The notes under the pieces were generated by a model, which was given only the letters and a program-made list of their open reading frames with translations, ran no database searches and was not told where the DNA came from. Both the position numbers and the translations under genes were made by a program. A DNA stretch of 17,857 nucleotides from Odoribacteraceae bacterium (lineage in GTDB: Bacteria > Bacteroidota > Bacteroidia > Bacteroidales > Marinifilaceae): positions 1 through 17,857 of the forward strand of contig JAIRKS010000057.1 in assembly GCA_031259905.1 (NCBI GenBank). The letters run 5' to 3'. This document shows, piece after piece, positions 9,001-17,166 of this stretch (positions within the stretch are counted from its first letter, which is position 1; each line of letters begins with the position of its first letter).

Positions 9001-9151
9001 GACTTGCCTCGGCCACGTTGATCACTGCCCCACCGACCGGTTTTCCCTCCTTGTCCGTGATTCGCCCGTTGAGCGTCTCTTGCGCGCGGGTGACCTGTAC
9101 GATCGCGAGTAGCGCGGCGACAAGCAGGATACTCCTGTATACATGTTTCAT
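6038..9151 (-). CDS. SusC/RagA-family TonB-dependent outer-membrane transporter (SusC-2)
   Basis: This is a 1037-residue TonB-dependent oligosaccharide importer paired with SusD-2. I prefer the ATG at 9151 (MKHVYRS) to an in-frame ATG nine bases upstream (9160), because a signal peptide normally starts with basic residues. The signal peptide ends at VTRA-Q. A carboxypeptidase-regulatory-like domain follows (about residues 24-97), then the plug (about 115-235, with LYIRGI and the GMRGANGVVLVTTRRG motif) and the 22-strand barrel, ending in phenylalanine (GLNIGF). Where most SusC proteins have a VVVGYG TonB-box region, this one has STPLPFGRQKKRF, so its TonB contact is divergent. The plug reads LIIVDDMERD instead of the more common LVDGIER type. 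It starts 21 nt after the SusD-1 stop codon. No frameshift is seen, and the length is normal for the family. Confidence 0.95.
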   Translation of the reverse strand: MKHVYRSILLVAALLAIVQVTRAQETLNGRITDKEGKPVGGAVINVAEASRVVLSNATGYFSLKNVKAGDEIIVTRTGYKTASVFVTDVAESLLVEMEADDDEYARSTPLPFGRQKKRFVTAATSVVTGEELEKHPVTVLQNAFTSTVTGVETYESQSEPGWSETALYIRGIRTMNSSARAPLIIVDDMERDLSFLDAYPIESITIVKDAAASAIYGMRGANGVVLVTTRRGMPGKTSIRFTQEFGYQTIAGIPESQNSYNYALTRNQALYLDGGLPEFSDEDIQHYYEAAKGTLDPSLKYKYFSTNWHDVMLRELAPQHRTNLSVSGGNNRTRYYFSFSYLKQEGLYDTRWTEWNKGYSTQHVLDRFNLRSNIDMQVNRFLGVSLDLGGRVDNIVQPGIDVWNLFTWGAGENKPIFPVFCPDGSFFMPTESDSKNGAAQIAGRGIETNRRRNLYTNATAEGNLDFITDGLKAKLTVGFDSYETFQATQVADIDVYYYNFGAEVSDPSEYEYRRMRTGIALPNPSTSPRDYYYNINMIAGLEYNRVFGRNAVEARAFTRTYKNVVRGQNSSNRYLSYNATATYVRDDRYILSGNLSYMGCDNFAPGERFALFPGISAGWVISGEPWMESDNIQLLKLRASYGTAGQANVGADRYPYQGTYDEGSGYNFGTAQTYTEGSYESATGNKNIKWELSTTANIGLDFDFFNKGVYGSVDLFKEWRSNILVTRSTIPWLYGADVPQDSYGRAETKGFEATLGHDNRVGDFHYSIEGMVTWNTNKIIEMDELPPNYSYQAFTGQRIGRHQLLQWVQWASDPDLIPTSRQDAIDNPAKYPWHAAGRYKLGNAIFKDVNNDRVIDSYDKIPDGYTNIPELVPSLKVGLGWKGFDARVILTAYLNRTVECRENMDYGFGWGGTATHAVTSTWGYYNDDPADPRNVNAKYPRLSTMFSDIDRNYPYNESTIWFQNGDFLSLRNIEVGYSLPAPLIARAWMTHCRVYFSGYNLFTWSHLPEGFDAENPTNYIWAYPKTKSFSIGLNIGF

Positions 9152-9172
9152 GGTAAGCATATTTTTATGTTT

Positions 9173-10912
9173 TTAGTTCCATCCCTCGTTGTTTTCGATA
9201 CTCGTTTTCCAGACCTCTGTCTCCGGAACGGGATAGAGGTACATCTTCCGGGAGAATACCCGCTGCTGGACGATCTCTCGCGTGTACACCGGGTTGCCCG
9301 ACGCATCGACGCTGACCTTTATCCCGAGGAGCGGGCGGGAGAGCGCCTCCTCTGCCACGTTCCAGCGGCGGACGTCCCACGCGCGGTGTTCCTCGAAGGC
9401 CAATTCGACGGTGCGCTCCTTGTGAATGAAGGCCCGCAGCGCCCCGCGCGAGCGTAAGTCGGCACGATCCGCGAGCCGTGCCGTTATCCCCGCGCGGTCA
9501 CGAAGTAATTGCAATGCACTGAATGCCTCGTCAACCGGCCCCTGCGCCTCGTTCACCGCCTCGGCATAGTTCAAGAGGATCTCGGCGTAACGGATGAAGA
9601 TCCAGTTGCGGTAGGCCGTCCCGGAATGGTTGTACGAGAGGATATTTTCCGGGATGTACTTCTTCACGTAATAGCCGGTGGGGGTCGCGTTCGCGTTCCC
9701 CGGAGGATTATCGCGTCCGCCGCGTGTCACGTCGATCGTCGCGTTATTCCAGGTCGAGCCGTGGTACAGTACCGTTGTGTAGAAGCGAGGGTCACGGCCC
9801 GTGTAGGGAGCGGTCTCGTTGTACCCGCTGGCGGCATTGATCTCCGGGATGGCCGTGCCGTTATACACGGGTGCGCCGGTGTCGTCATACGCGGTGAAAG
9901 GAGAGAGACCGTTGGCCATGTCGTACATGTCGACGAGGTTCTGCGACGGGCATAATCCCCCGTTGCCTCCCTCGCCCACCGGGGAGTCGTCCGCGATCGC
10001 ACTCCAGCCGATCCGCGTGTCGTTTCTCCAGAAGATGACCTCGTTGTTTCCCTGGTGCACGACGGTCAGTATAGCGCTCGCGTAGTCATGTTGCAGCGCG
10101 TACAGATGACCGTACTTCGTGATGAAACTCCGTGCCGTGTCTGCTGCGGCTTGCCACGTCGCGAGACCGTACCGCGGACTGGCCATGTATAACACGATGC
10201 GCGAGCGGAGGGCAGCGGCCATTGGCTTGCATACGCGTCCCACCAGGTTATCTTGCGTTGCCGGGTCGGGCTTGTCCATCAACCCGCTCTCGCACTCGGT
10301 GAGTTCCTGCATCACGAAGCGGAGGAACTCCTCGTTGGAAGGACGGTCGACGTATTCCGATAGCAGGTCACCGTCCGGGTCGAGCACGTCTCTCACGATA
10401 GGTACCGGCCCGTAGCGCAGGAACAGTTCCCAGTAGAAGTAGGCGCGGAGGAAACGGGACTCGGACTTGAAGTTCATCTTATCCCGCTCGTAGTTCTCGA
10501 TCGAGAGATCGGCGGCGCGGGGAACGGTATCAATGTTATTGAGTAGCATGTTACACTTGCGGATGCCGCGGTAGTAGTGTTCCCAAGTATCCGTCAGCTC
10601 CGGGGCACCGGACGCGGCGTAGTAGTTCCCGATATTGAAGCTGGTACGCGTGCCCCCGGAGGTATAGCTGGTATGTGCCAGATCCGTGGCGGCGTCCATC
10701 CACGAGCGGTTGATGCGCCTGGCGCCATGCCGGAGGAAATTATAGGTATCGTAGTGGAACTTCTCGGCATTCGTCCACAACGCGAACACCTCTTCACCGG
10801 TCAGCTCGTTGCTGGGTTGCTTGTCGAGAAAGTCCCCGAACATCTCCTCGCAGGCGGTGAGGCATGTCACGAGGAGCAGGGACAGGATAGCGTATTGAGT
10901 AATATTCTTCAT
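9173..10912 (-). CDS. SusD/RagB-family glycan-binding lipoprotein (SusD-1)
   Basis: This 579-residue SusD-like lipoprotein is the partner of SusC-1. The signal peptide ends in CLTAC (acylated C21), followed by an acidic EEMFGDFLDKQPSNEL start of the mature chain. Family features are TWEHYYRGIRKCNMLLNNID (109-128), SRFLRAYFYWELFLRYG (152-168), the RYAEILLNYAEAVNEA helix (441-456) and VELAFEEHRAWDVRRW (502-517). Its start lies 12 nt after the SusC-1 stop codon. It is clearly diverged from SusD-2, so the two pairs look like long-separated paralogues with perhaps different ligand lengths or branching, not a recent duplication. The protein ends NNEGWN, comparable to GQNEGWE near the end of SusD-2. 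Confidence 0.95.
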   Translation of the reverse strand: MKNITQYAILSLLLVTCLTACEEMFGDFLDKQPSNELTGEEVFALWTNAEKFHYDTYNFLRHGARRINRSWMDAATDLAHTSYTSGGTRTSFNIGNYYAASGAPELTDTWEHYYRGIRKCNMLLNNIDTVPRAADLSIENYERDKMNFKSESRFLRAYFYWELFLRYGPVPIVRDVLDPDGDLLSEYVDRPSNEEFLRFVMQELTECESGLMDKPDPATQDNLVGRVCKPMAAALRSRIVLYMASPRYGLATWQAAADTARSFITKYGHLYALQHDYASAILTVVHQGNNEVIFWRNDTRIGWSAIADDSPVGEGGNGGLCPSQNLVDMYDMANGLSPFTAYDDTGAPVYNGTAIPEINAASGYNETAPYTGRDPRFYTTVLYHGSTWNNATIDVTRGGRDNPPGNANATPTGYYVKKYIPENILSYNHSGTAYRNWIFIRYAEILLNYAEAVNEAQGPVDEAFSALQLLRDRAGITARLADRADLRSRGALRAFIHKERTVELAFEEHRAWDVRRWNVAEEALSRPLLGIKVSVDASGNPVYTREIVQQRVFSRKMYLYPVPETEVWKTSIENNEGWN

Positions 10913-10924
10913 GGTAGTGCAGTT

Positions 10925-13900
10925 TTAGAATCTGATATTTACGCCCAGGTTGATGGCCTTCATGATCGGGTAGCGATTCGAGCCGTTGCTCTCCGGGTCG
11001 ACTAACCCGTCGAGGTGATCCCACGTGGCCAGGTTATTGGCATTCATGTAGACGCGGAAGTCGTTCATGTACCACTTGGAGATGATCTCTCGCGGCAACG
11101 AATAGCTCAGTTCGATGTTCTTCAGGCGGAGGAACGCCCCGTTTTTCAGGAAGAACGAGTTCAACTGCTGGTTATGCGCGCCGTGATCATCGTAGTGCAG
11201 CAGGGGGTATCGTGCTTTTTTCAAGTTCTCGCTCTCGCTCACCGCGGGATTCCAGCGGGCCAGGTGATGCTCCTTGACCTTTCCCCCGTCGACGAACGCG
11301 TACATGGCCTCGGCGTCATAATAGCGGGACACACCGCTCACGCCCTGGAACATGGCACTAAAGGAGATGCCTTTCCAGTCGCATCCCAGGGTAAGCGCGT
11401 ACGTGTTCAGGGGGATGTCACTGTACCCGATGCAGGTGACGTCCCTGTCGTCGATGAACTTGTCACTATTCATGTCGCGATACTTCAAGTCGCCCACCTG
11501 CACGTTACCGAACGAGGAGACGGGGAAGTCAGGATCGGCCAGGTCGGCAGCGGTGACGAAGCCATCGGATACCAGCCCGAAGTACTGACTAATCGGGTGA
11601 CCGGCCTGCACGCGGTAGATCGTTTTACCGGCGGGTTCATCCATCGTGATGATCTCGTTGCGGGCGTGGGTATAGTTAAAGTTCACGTTATAGCGAAAGT
11701 CCGTGCCGACCCGCTGCTGGTGTCGCAACTCGAACTCGATACCGCTATTTTTCGTCTCGCCGAGATTCCCGTTAGCCAGGTTGACGCCTACCCATTGCGG
11801 GCGGGTGAGGTAAGGAGTGAGTATATCCACCCGGCTTTCGCGGAAGATGTCAACGCTTCCCTCGATCATCTTGAAGAGACCGAACTCGACAGCGGCATTA
11901 TATTTCTTGGCGCGTTCCCAGGTCACGTCGAGATTCGGGTATTGACTCTCGTAGATACCGCCGCGGGCCGAGCTATTCCCGAACGTGTAGGCCGTGCCGA
12001 GCTGCGTCCATACCGGCAGGTAGAGAAAGCGCTGTCCCGAGCGATCGTTTCCCACTTCCCCGTATGATACCCTGATTTTCAGGTTATCGACCCATTCTTC
12101 GAGCGGCTTCATGAACTCCTCGTTACTTACCCGCCAGCCCAGCGACAGGGAAGGGAAGAAGCCGAATCGCTTGCCCTTCATGAAATTCTCCGACCCGTTG
12201 TACCCGAAGTTTACCTCGGCCAGGTAGCGGTCGTTGTACGCGTAGGTAGCGCGACCGACTAATCCCTGGTATCGACGCGCCAGGTCGGCTTGGTAGCGGT
12301 AGTCATTCTGGTTATAGAGCAACAGGCCGGTGACGTCGTGTTTACCGAAGCGTCGCGCGTAATTCAGCGCGAACTCGAGGTAGATCTTCATGGTCGTGGT
12401 CTGGTTATTCCCGGCATACGACAACTCGGTGTCCGTGTTATAGGTAGCGAACTGGTATTCCCCGTTCTGGTATCCCAGCAGCTCGTGCGTGGCGAAGCTG
12501 GCAGTGAAGAGGCGGCGATACCACGAGTCGTAGTCGAACGACGCCATTCCCTTAACGGACAACCCGCGTACAAGTTTATCCATCCGGTAATCGGCGATGA
12601 AATTTGTCTCATTAATGGTATTTGTCTGGCGATAGAAGCCGGCTTTTGCCAGGCGCGCGACGATGTTATTTTGGTTTTGCGAGTTCCCGCCGTACAACAC
12701 CTGCCGGTCGTCCCCCTCCCCGATCTCGTAAGCCACCGGGAATAGCCATCCCGGCGTGTGGTTCAGCTCGTAAAACACCTCGCTGTACCCGCTGCCGTAC
12801 TCGTTGGAGTTGGGGCCGCGGCGTTCCTCGAAGCGCGTGCCGAAATTGACGGACACCTTCAGGTCGGTCGTCACCAGGAAGTCGAGATTAGCGCGGAAAG
12901 CGTACCTCCGGTAGCTGGAATTAGACTCGTTATCGTAGGGATCGGTGCTGAAATTCTTGAACAACCCGTCTTGCTTGTAGTACTCGGCGGAAGAAAAATA
13001 GTGCATACGCTTTGTTCCTCCTTCCACGTTCGCGTTATAACGTTGCGCGGGGGCGCTCCTTCTCAGCACGTAATCGTACCAGTCGACGTTGGGATAGCGT
13101 ACCGCGTCGATCCCGGTCAGCTCGCCGGCGACCGCCTTGCGATACATCTCGATGTCGGACGCGGAGTATTGCGACGCCAGTCCGTCATTGGCGAGCGCCT
13201 CCTCGAGGAGCGTCACGGACTGGTACGCGTCGAGAGAAGTATTCTGCCGCGTGGGCAATTGCCATTGCGTGTTGGCCGTGATACTCACGGTGGGGCGTTG
13301 TTCTGATCCTCGTTTCGTGGTAATGAGGATCACGCCATTGGCCCCTCGCACGCCGTAGACGGCGGTCGCGGAGGCATCTTTCAGGGTAGAGATCGACGCG
13401 ATGTCGTCCGGGGCGATCTGCGAGAACGAGCGTTCGATGCCGTCCACGAGGATCAGCGGTTGCCCGTCGCCGGTAAACGAGGCCCGGCCACGGATAAAGA
13501 TCAGCACGTCATCGCTGCCGGGCGCCCCGGAGGTTTGCGACGTGATCACCCCGGGGAGCTTCCCCGATATTGCTTGCGAGATATTCGCCGCCGGTGATCT
13601 CAGTAACTCCCTCGATGTAATCTGCGAGATGGCCCCGATGACCGATTCTCTCTTTTGCTGGCCGTAGCCCACGACGACGACCCCTTCCAGTCCCCCGGCG
13701 GCTTCGAGTAGCGTTACCGCGAGCCGTTCGCCGCCGTTCACCGTCATTTCCCGCGTCACGTGGCCGATGTAGCTAAAGCGTAACACGGCGGGAGTCTCTC
13801 TTAGCAATAGCGTGAACGCGCCGTCACGATCCGTGGTTGTCCCGTTCAGCGTTCCCGTCTCCAGCACGTTGACCCCGACGAGCGTCTCCCCGTTAACATC

Positions 13901-13990
13901 CTTCACGACCCCCGTGATCGTCTTATTTTGTGCCATTGCCCACTGCCCGAGCACCAGCGCGAGCAGGGTGATGATGAATTGTTTTTTCAT
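10925..13990 (-). CDS. SusC/RagA-family TonB-dependent outer-membrane transporter (SusC-1)
   Basis: This 1021-residue protein is the first TonB-dependent importer of the operon and pairs with SusD-1. The signal peptide cleaves after WAMA (residue 20). A carboxypeptidase-regulatory-like domain spans about 24-97. A canonical TonB-box region, GVVVVGYGQQ, is at 103-112. The plug (about 113-230) contains LILVDGIERSF (179-189) and YGVRGANGVILITTKRG (212-228). The rest is the 22-strand barrel, ending in GVNIRF with the terminal aromatic residue used for barrel assembly. No STN domain is present, so signalling through an anti-sigma factor is not expected. It begins 21 nt after the LamG lipoprotein stop codon. 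The predicted role is import of large oligosaccharides, with arabinan inferred from adjacent enzymes. Confidence 0.96.
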   Translation of the reverse strand: MKKQFIITLLALVLGQWAMAQNKTITGVVKDVNGETLVGVNVLETGTLNGTTTDRDGAFTLLLRETPAVLRFSYIGHVTREMTVNGGERLAVTLLEAAGGLEGVVVVGYGQQKRESVIGAISQITSRELLRSPAANISQAISGKLPGVITSQTSGAPGSDDVLIFIRGRASFTGDGQPLILVDGIERSFSQIAPDDIASISTLKDASATAVYGVRGANGVILITTKRGSEQRPTVSITANTQWQLPTRQNTSLDAYQSVTLLEEALANDGLASQYSASDIEMYRKAVAGELTGIDAVRYPNVDWYDYVLRRSAPAQRYNANVEGGTKRMHYFSSAEYYKQDGLFKNFSTDPYDNESNSSYRRYAFRANLDFLVTTDLKVSVNFGTRFEERRGPNSNEYGSGYSEVFYELNHTPGWLFPVAYEIGEGDDRQVLYGGNSQNQNNIVARLAKAGFYRQTNTINETNFIADYRMDKLVRGLSVKGMASFDYDSWYRRLFTASFATHELLGYQNGEYQFATYNTDTELSYAGNNQTTTMKIYLEFALNYARRFGKHDVTGLLLYNQNDYRYQADLARRYQGLVGRATYAYNDRYLAEVNFGYNGSENFMKGKRFGFFPSLSLGWRVSNEEFMKPLEEWVDNLKIRVSYGEVGNDRSGQRFLYLPVWTQLGTAYTFGNSSARGGIYESQYPNLDVTWERAKKYNAAVEFGLFKMIEGSVDIFRESRVDILTPYLTRPQWVGVNLANGNLGETKNSGIEFELRHQQRVGTDFRYNVNFNYTHARNEIITMDEPAGKTIYRVQAGHPISQYFGLVSDGFVTAADLADPDFPVSSFGNVQVGDLKYRDMNSDKFIDDRDVTCIGYSDIPLNTYALTLGCDWKGISFSAMFQGVSGVSRYYDAEAMYAFVDGGKVKEHHLARWNPAVSESENLKKARYPLLHYDDHGAHNQQLNSFFLKNGAFLRLKNIELSYSLPREIISKWYMNDFRVYMNANNLATWDHLDGLVDPESNGSNRYPIMKAINLGVNIRF

Positions 13991-14011
13991 ACGCGAATTG
14001 TTTGTTGTTGG

Positions 14012-15595
14012 TTAATCGGTTGACGGGGAGTAGAGTTCAAGAATCTCGCTGCCCGACAAGACGCGGTTATAAATCATCAGGTCGTCCAGGTAGAGTGGCG
14101 ACGAGCCCCACCACGAGCCGTATCCCAGGTAAAAGTAGTTGCACGACTTGAGCAGCGCCATCACCAAGCCGTAGTTGAACGCGTCGGACGTACCGCCGCC
14201 GACGTCTCCCCAGGCGAGTGTTGTCATCTTGTCGTACTTCTTCACGCCGTCGATGTAGATGCCGAAGTTGTCGTCCTGCACCGTGATCGTCACCAGCGAC
14301 CACGCTTCCACGGGAATCGCATTGCTCACGCCGCCATCGGGGTGATTACAGTCGAACCAGCCGCCCGTGCCGTTAAACCCGATGTAGGCGTTTGGCGTCA
14401 GGTAAAAGCGGCCATCGACGCCGTCGCTATTATCATCGTCGAAGAAGGCCCAGATAGCGTCCCACACGTTACTATCCAGCCGCTTTACGCGCAGCGAGAT
14501 CGTCGCGCCGCTAATCTCCAATCCCTTCAACGGGTTATCGAACCTCACGTAGCTCGTTGACGCGGCGCTCGAGTAGCCGAAGTAGGTGTGGACGAACGTC
14601 GATCCCCACCCGTCTTCCGTCTCGAACGTGGGTAACGTGCCGCTATCTTCCCGCAGCAGGGTTCCTTCCGACTCCTCGTTCACCACGTTTTTCAGGTTGG
14701 ACTCGAAATTATAGTAGGCCACCAGGCCGCTATACGAGTCGTACAGCGCAGCCACCTCCGTAGCGGTCAACGCGCCGTTGTATATCAACAAGTCGTCCGC
14801 CAGCAACTCGGCCGATCCCCACCACGACCCGTACCCCAGGTAGAAGTAGGTCGACGACGCCAGCAGGCTGACGACGTACTGGTAGTTGAAGTTGTCGGCA
14901 GTACCTCCCCCGCCGTCTCCCCACGCCTGTTGCGTCGATATATCGTACTTCAACTTGCCATTCACGTAGATCGCGAAGCCGGTGACGTCGATCGTCATCG
15001 TCACCATCGCCCAGTTGTCCACGGGAATCGCGCCGGTCGCGCCGCCATCGGGGTGATTACAGTCGAACCAGCCGCCCGTGCCGTTGAACCCCAGGTAAGC
15101 GTTCGGGCTGAGGTAGAGCCTCCCGTCGACGCCGTCGCTGTTATCCTCGTCGAAGAACGCCCAGATCGCGTCCCACACGTTATCTCCCACGCGGTTCACC
15201 CACAGGGAGACGGATGCCCCGTACAGGTCGTCGATCCCCCGCAGCGGGTTATCAAAGCGCGCGTAACTCGTCGTGCCGGCGTCCGCGTACCCGAAATACT
15301 GGTGCAGCACGTTACTTCCCCTCCCCGCGTTCTCCTCGAACGCCGGCGGCGTGCCGTTGGACAGCGCCAGCGCTTGCCCGGTTGACGTTTCGTCGAGCGC
15401 GTTGACGAGCGTGTTCTCGAACGTGTACCTCGCCACCAGCTTGGCCGAGCGATCCACCGGTGGCGGCGGGGGTTCGTTCTGCTGGTTGCCTGCCGGCTCG
15501 TCCCACAGGTGCATCTCCATGCAGGCATACAGGAGAGACGCTACCGCGATAATCATTCCCCACGCGAGGGGATATTTACACGAGATTTTCTTCAT
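14012..15595 (-). CDS. Surface lipoprotein with two tandem LamG domains, probable surface glycan-binding protein
   Basis: This 527-residue lipoprotein has a signal peptide ending SLLYAC (acylated C25), a short Pro-rich linker (EPPPPPVD, 41-48) and two concanavalin A-like/LamG domains. Domain 1 is about 52-287 and domain 2 about 290-525. They are duplicates offset by 237-238 residues: NVWDAIWAFFD, FNGTGGWFDCNHPDGG and YFYLGYGSWWGS all occur twice, rich in exposed aromatic residues. No catalytic motif of a LamG-fold hydrolase is apparent, so binding is more likely than cleavage. The gene sits between the first GH43 gene (27 nt) and SusC-1 (21 nt), a position often used by SusE/SusF-like surface glycan-binding proteins. 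It has no sequence resemblance to SusE or SusF. The binding role is inferred from lipoprotein nature, fold and context. Confidence 0.85.
   Translation of the reverse strand: MKKISCKYPLAWGMIIAVASLLYACMEMHLWDEPAGNQQNEPPPPPVDRSAKLVARYTFENTLVNALDETSTGQALALSNGTPPAFEENAGRGSNVLHQYFGYADAGTTSYARFDNPLRGIDDLYGASVSLWVNRVGDNVWDAIWAFFDEDNSDGVDGRLYLSPNAYLGFNGTGGWFDCNHPDGGATGAIPVDNWAMVTMTIDVTGFAIYVNGKLKYDISTQQAWGDGGGGTADNFNYQYVVSLLASSTYFYLGYGSWWGSAELLADDLLIYNGALTATEVAALYDSYSGLVAYYNFESNLKNVVNEESEGTLLREDSGTLPTFETEDGWGSTFVHTYFGYSSAASTSYVRFDNPLKGLEISGATISLRVKRLDSNVWDAIWAFFDDDNSDGVDGRFYLTPNAYIGFNGTGGWFDCNHPDGGVSNAIPVEAWSLVTITVQDDNFGIYIDGVKKYDKMTTLAWGDVGGGTSDAFNYGLVMALLKSCNYFYLGYGSWWGSSPLYLDDLMIYNRVLSGSEILELYSPSTD
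14329..14374. repeat. 46-bp exact repeat, copy in LamG domain 2
   Basis: These 46 bases are identical to 15040-15085, offset 711 bp (237 codons, in frame). They encode the NGTGGWFDCNHPDGG core of the second LamG domain. Flanking sequence also matches but with substitutions, so the exact identity is the best-preserved part of a larger duplication. Confidence 0.85.
15040..15085. repeat. 46-bp exact repeat, copy in LamG domain 1
   Basis: This is the partner of 14329-14374 and encodes the same NGTGGWFDCNHPDGG core in the first LamG domain. Identity at third codon positions across 46 bases points to a recent duplication, to gene conversion, or to very strong codon bias. Confidence 0.85.
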
Positions 15596-15622
15596 GGCGA
15601 AATGGTTTACATGTTAATTTAT

Positions 15623-17113
15623 TCACTTTATCTTTTTGCCCCAGACGGAGCACCCGACAGCATTCAACCCGGAAAACAGCAACGTGCGCGTCTCGTTCTC
15701 CCAGTCCTGGCCCGTCCACACTTCCGCGAGCAGCGTCTCGCCCTCGCCGGTCGTCGCGCGTAGCCGCCCGTTCTCGAACCGCCACGTGCCCGTCCACGCG
15801 CCGCCGAGCGACCCGTCCGCGTTCAGCGTGACGTGCACCGACGTCGCCTTCTCGTTTCCCCTCAGCGCGATCTCTCCCCTGACCACCTGGCCCGCTTCCA
15901 GGTCACGCTCCGGTACGATCCCCGTCAGCGCGATGACCTCCCACTCGCCCGCCAACCGGCCACCGGCGATGTCCTCCCGCGGCGTCGCCGCGTAGCGCTC
16001 CGGGGAGACGACGGGCCAACCGTCCGTCGTCCACTTGATCTCCCGCACGTGCAGCACCATCAGCTGGTTCCACGGCGACAGGCGTCCCTGGTGCGCCATG
16101 TAATAATTCCCCTGCCCGTCGTCGAACACGCCGCAGTGCCCCGTGCCGGCCCATCCCGGGTGGTTATCGAAGCGGTAAGGGTACGTCAGCAGCGGGAAGT
16201 CATCCTGCTCCGCGGCCAGGTCATTCCCCGCGTAATCGAGGAACGGCCCCGCCGGCGACGACGATCGTCCCACGCGCACGTTGTACGTGGTCATCAGCGG
16301 GTCATACGACACGAACAGGAAATACTTCTTCAGCCCGGGGTGATAGATGATCTCCGGCGCCTCTATATTGTTCTTCTTCCCGTTGAAGCGGCGCGCCACG
16401 AGATGCCCCTGGTCGCCCGCGACGACCGGCAGTCCCGTCCCCGCGTCCAGCCTCACCGCGTGCAATCCCCCGAAATACGACCCGTAGTGCATCCACGACT
16501 CGCCCGTCGCCGCATCCGTCACGACGCTCGGGTCAATCGCGTTCATCACGTCGCCCGTTTTCGTCCGCACGACGTCGCCCTTGACCACCCACGGCCCTTC
16601 CGGCGACGACGCCTCGGCCAGGCCGATGCACGACGTCTGCTTGCCGAACGCCGAGAGGCAGAAGTACATGCGGAACGTATCCCCGTGCCTCGTGACGTAA
16701 GGCGCCCAGACGTTCACCGCTCCCCGGCCGTCGTTCTGCTCTTTCACCCAGGCCACGGCCGCCGCCGGCATCTCGCGGAACGCCCAGCCGACGAACTCCC
16801 AGTGAACGAGATCCCTCGACTTGCGTACCTGCACGTAACCGAAGGGTAACCCCTCGCGTTTCACCGCGGAGCTATCCATGCGGAATATGGCGTCGGTCGA
16901 GTACATGTAATAGGTATCTCCCACGCGTATACACGCGGGATCGTGGACGTTGTACGTTCCCCAGCGCTTGTAATCGCACATGGCGGACACCCCGGAGTAG
17001 TCATCTACCCAGGGGTTAGCGGACGCGACAGGAACGAACGGGGAGACGCGCGATTGCCCGCGTGCCGGCAGCACGAGGCTCGCGAGTAGAAGGAATAGGG
17101 TTGCTCTTCTCAT
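15623..17113 (-). CDS. GH43 arabinanase-like hydrolase, secreted, soluble
   Basis: This 496-residue protein is the first gene of the operon and a GH43 five-blade-propeller enzyme. The signal peptide (residues 1-19, LFLLLASLVLPARG) has no lipobox cysteine, so it is probably soluble in the periplasm, unlike its lipoprotein paralogue at 2204-4135. The catalytic set is complete: D58 (VHDP), D194 (AIDPS) and E251 (EAPEI). H326 (GTGHC) corresponds to the metal-binding histidine of arabinanases. A C-terminal beta domain (about 385-496) ends GCSVWGKK. The two GH43 proteins share the domain plan of extracellular arabinanases, but this one lacks the Fn3-like module. The start at 17113 is supported by the signal peptide and by a promoter box 28 nt upstream. 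It likely acts on arabino-oligosaccharides imported by SusCD; arabinosidase activity is a possible alternative to arabinanase. Confidence 0.92.
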   Translation of the reverse strand: MRRATLFLLLASLVLPARGQSRVSPFVPVASANPWVDDYSGVSAMCDYKRWGTYNVHDPACIRVGDTYYMYSTDAIFRMDSSAVKREGLPFGYVQVRKSRDLVHWEFVGWAFREMPAAAVAWVKEQNDGRGAVNVWAPYVTRHGDTFRMYFCLSAFGKQTSCIGLAEASSPEGPWVVKGDVVRTKTGDVMNAIDPSVVTDAATGESWMHYGSYFGGLHAVRLDAGTGLPVVAGDQGHLVARRFNGKKNNIEAPEIIYHPGLKKYFLFVSYDPLMTTYNVRVGRSSSPAGPFLDYAGNDLAAEQDDFPLLTYPYRFDNHPGWAGTGHCGVFDDGQGNYYMAHQGRLSPWNQLMVLHVREIKWTTDGWPVVSPERYAATPREDIAGGRLAGEWEVIALTGIVPERDLEAGQVVRGEIALRGNEKATSVHVTLNADGSLGGAWTGTWRFENGRLRATTGEGETLLAEVWTGQDWENETRTLLFSGLNAVGCSVWGKKIK

Positions 17114-17141
17114 GGCATCAGGATTAGGTGATTTGATGCTC

Positions 17142-17149
17142 CAAAATTA
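17142..17149 (-). promoter_or_regulatory. Probable operon promoter, Bacteroides -7 box
   Basis: On the minus strand TAATTTTG matches the Bacteroides -7 consensus TAnnTTTG exactly. It lies 28 nt ahead of the first gene's ATG, which would give a leader of roughly 20 nt. No TTTG -33 element is found 19-21 nt upstream; that segment is GC-rich, which would fit a promoter that needs an activator. No Shine-Dalgarno sequence precedes the ATG, as is usual in this phylum. Confidence 0.6.
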
Positions 17150-17166
17150 CGCGCTGACGCACCGCC

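Noticed and set aside
9152..9160. Upstream ATG at 9160 as the SusC-2 start
   Set aside because: It adds only MLT before the basic MKH start of a standard signal peptide. It remains possible but is less likely.
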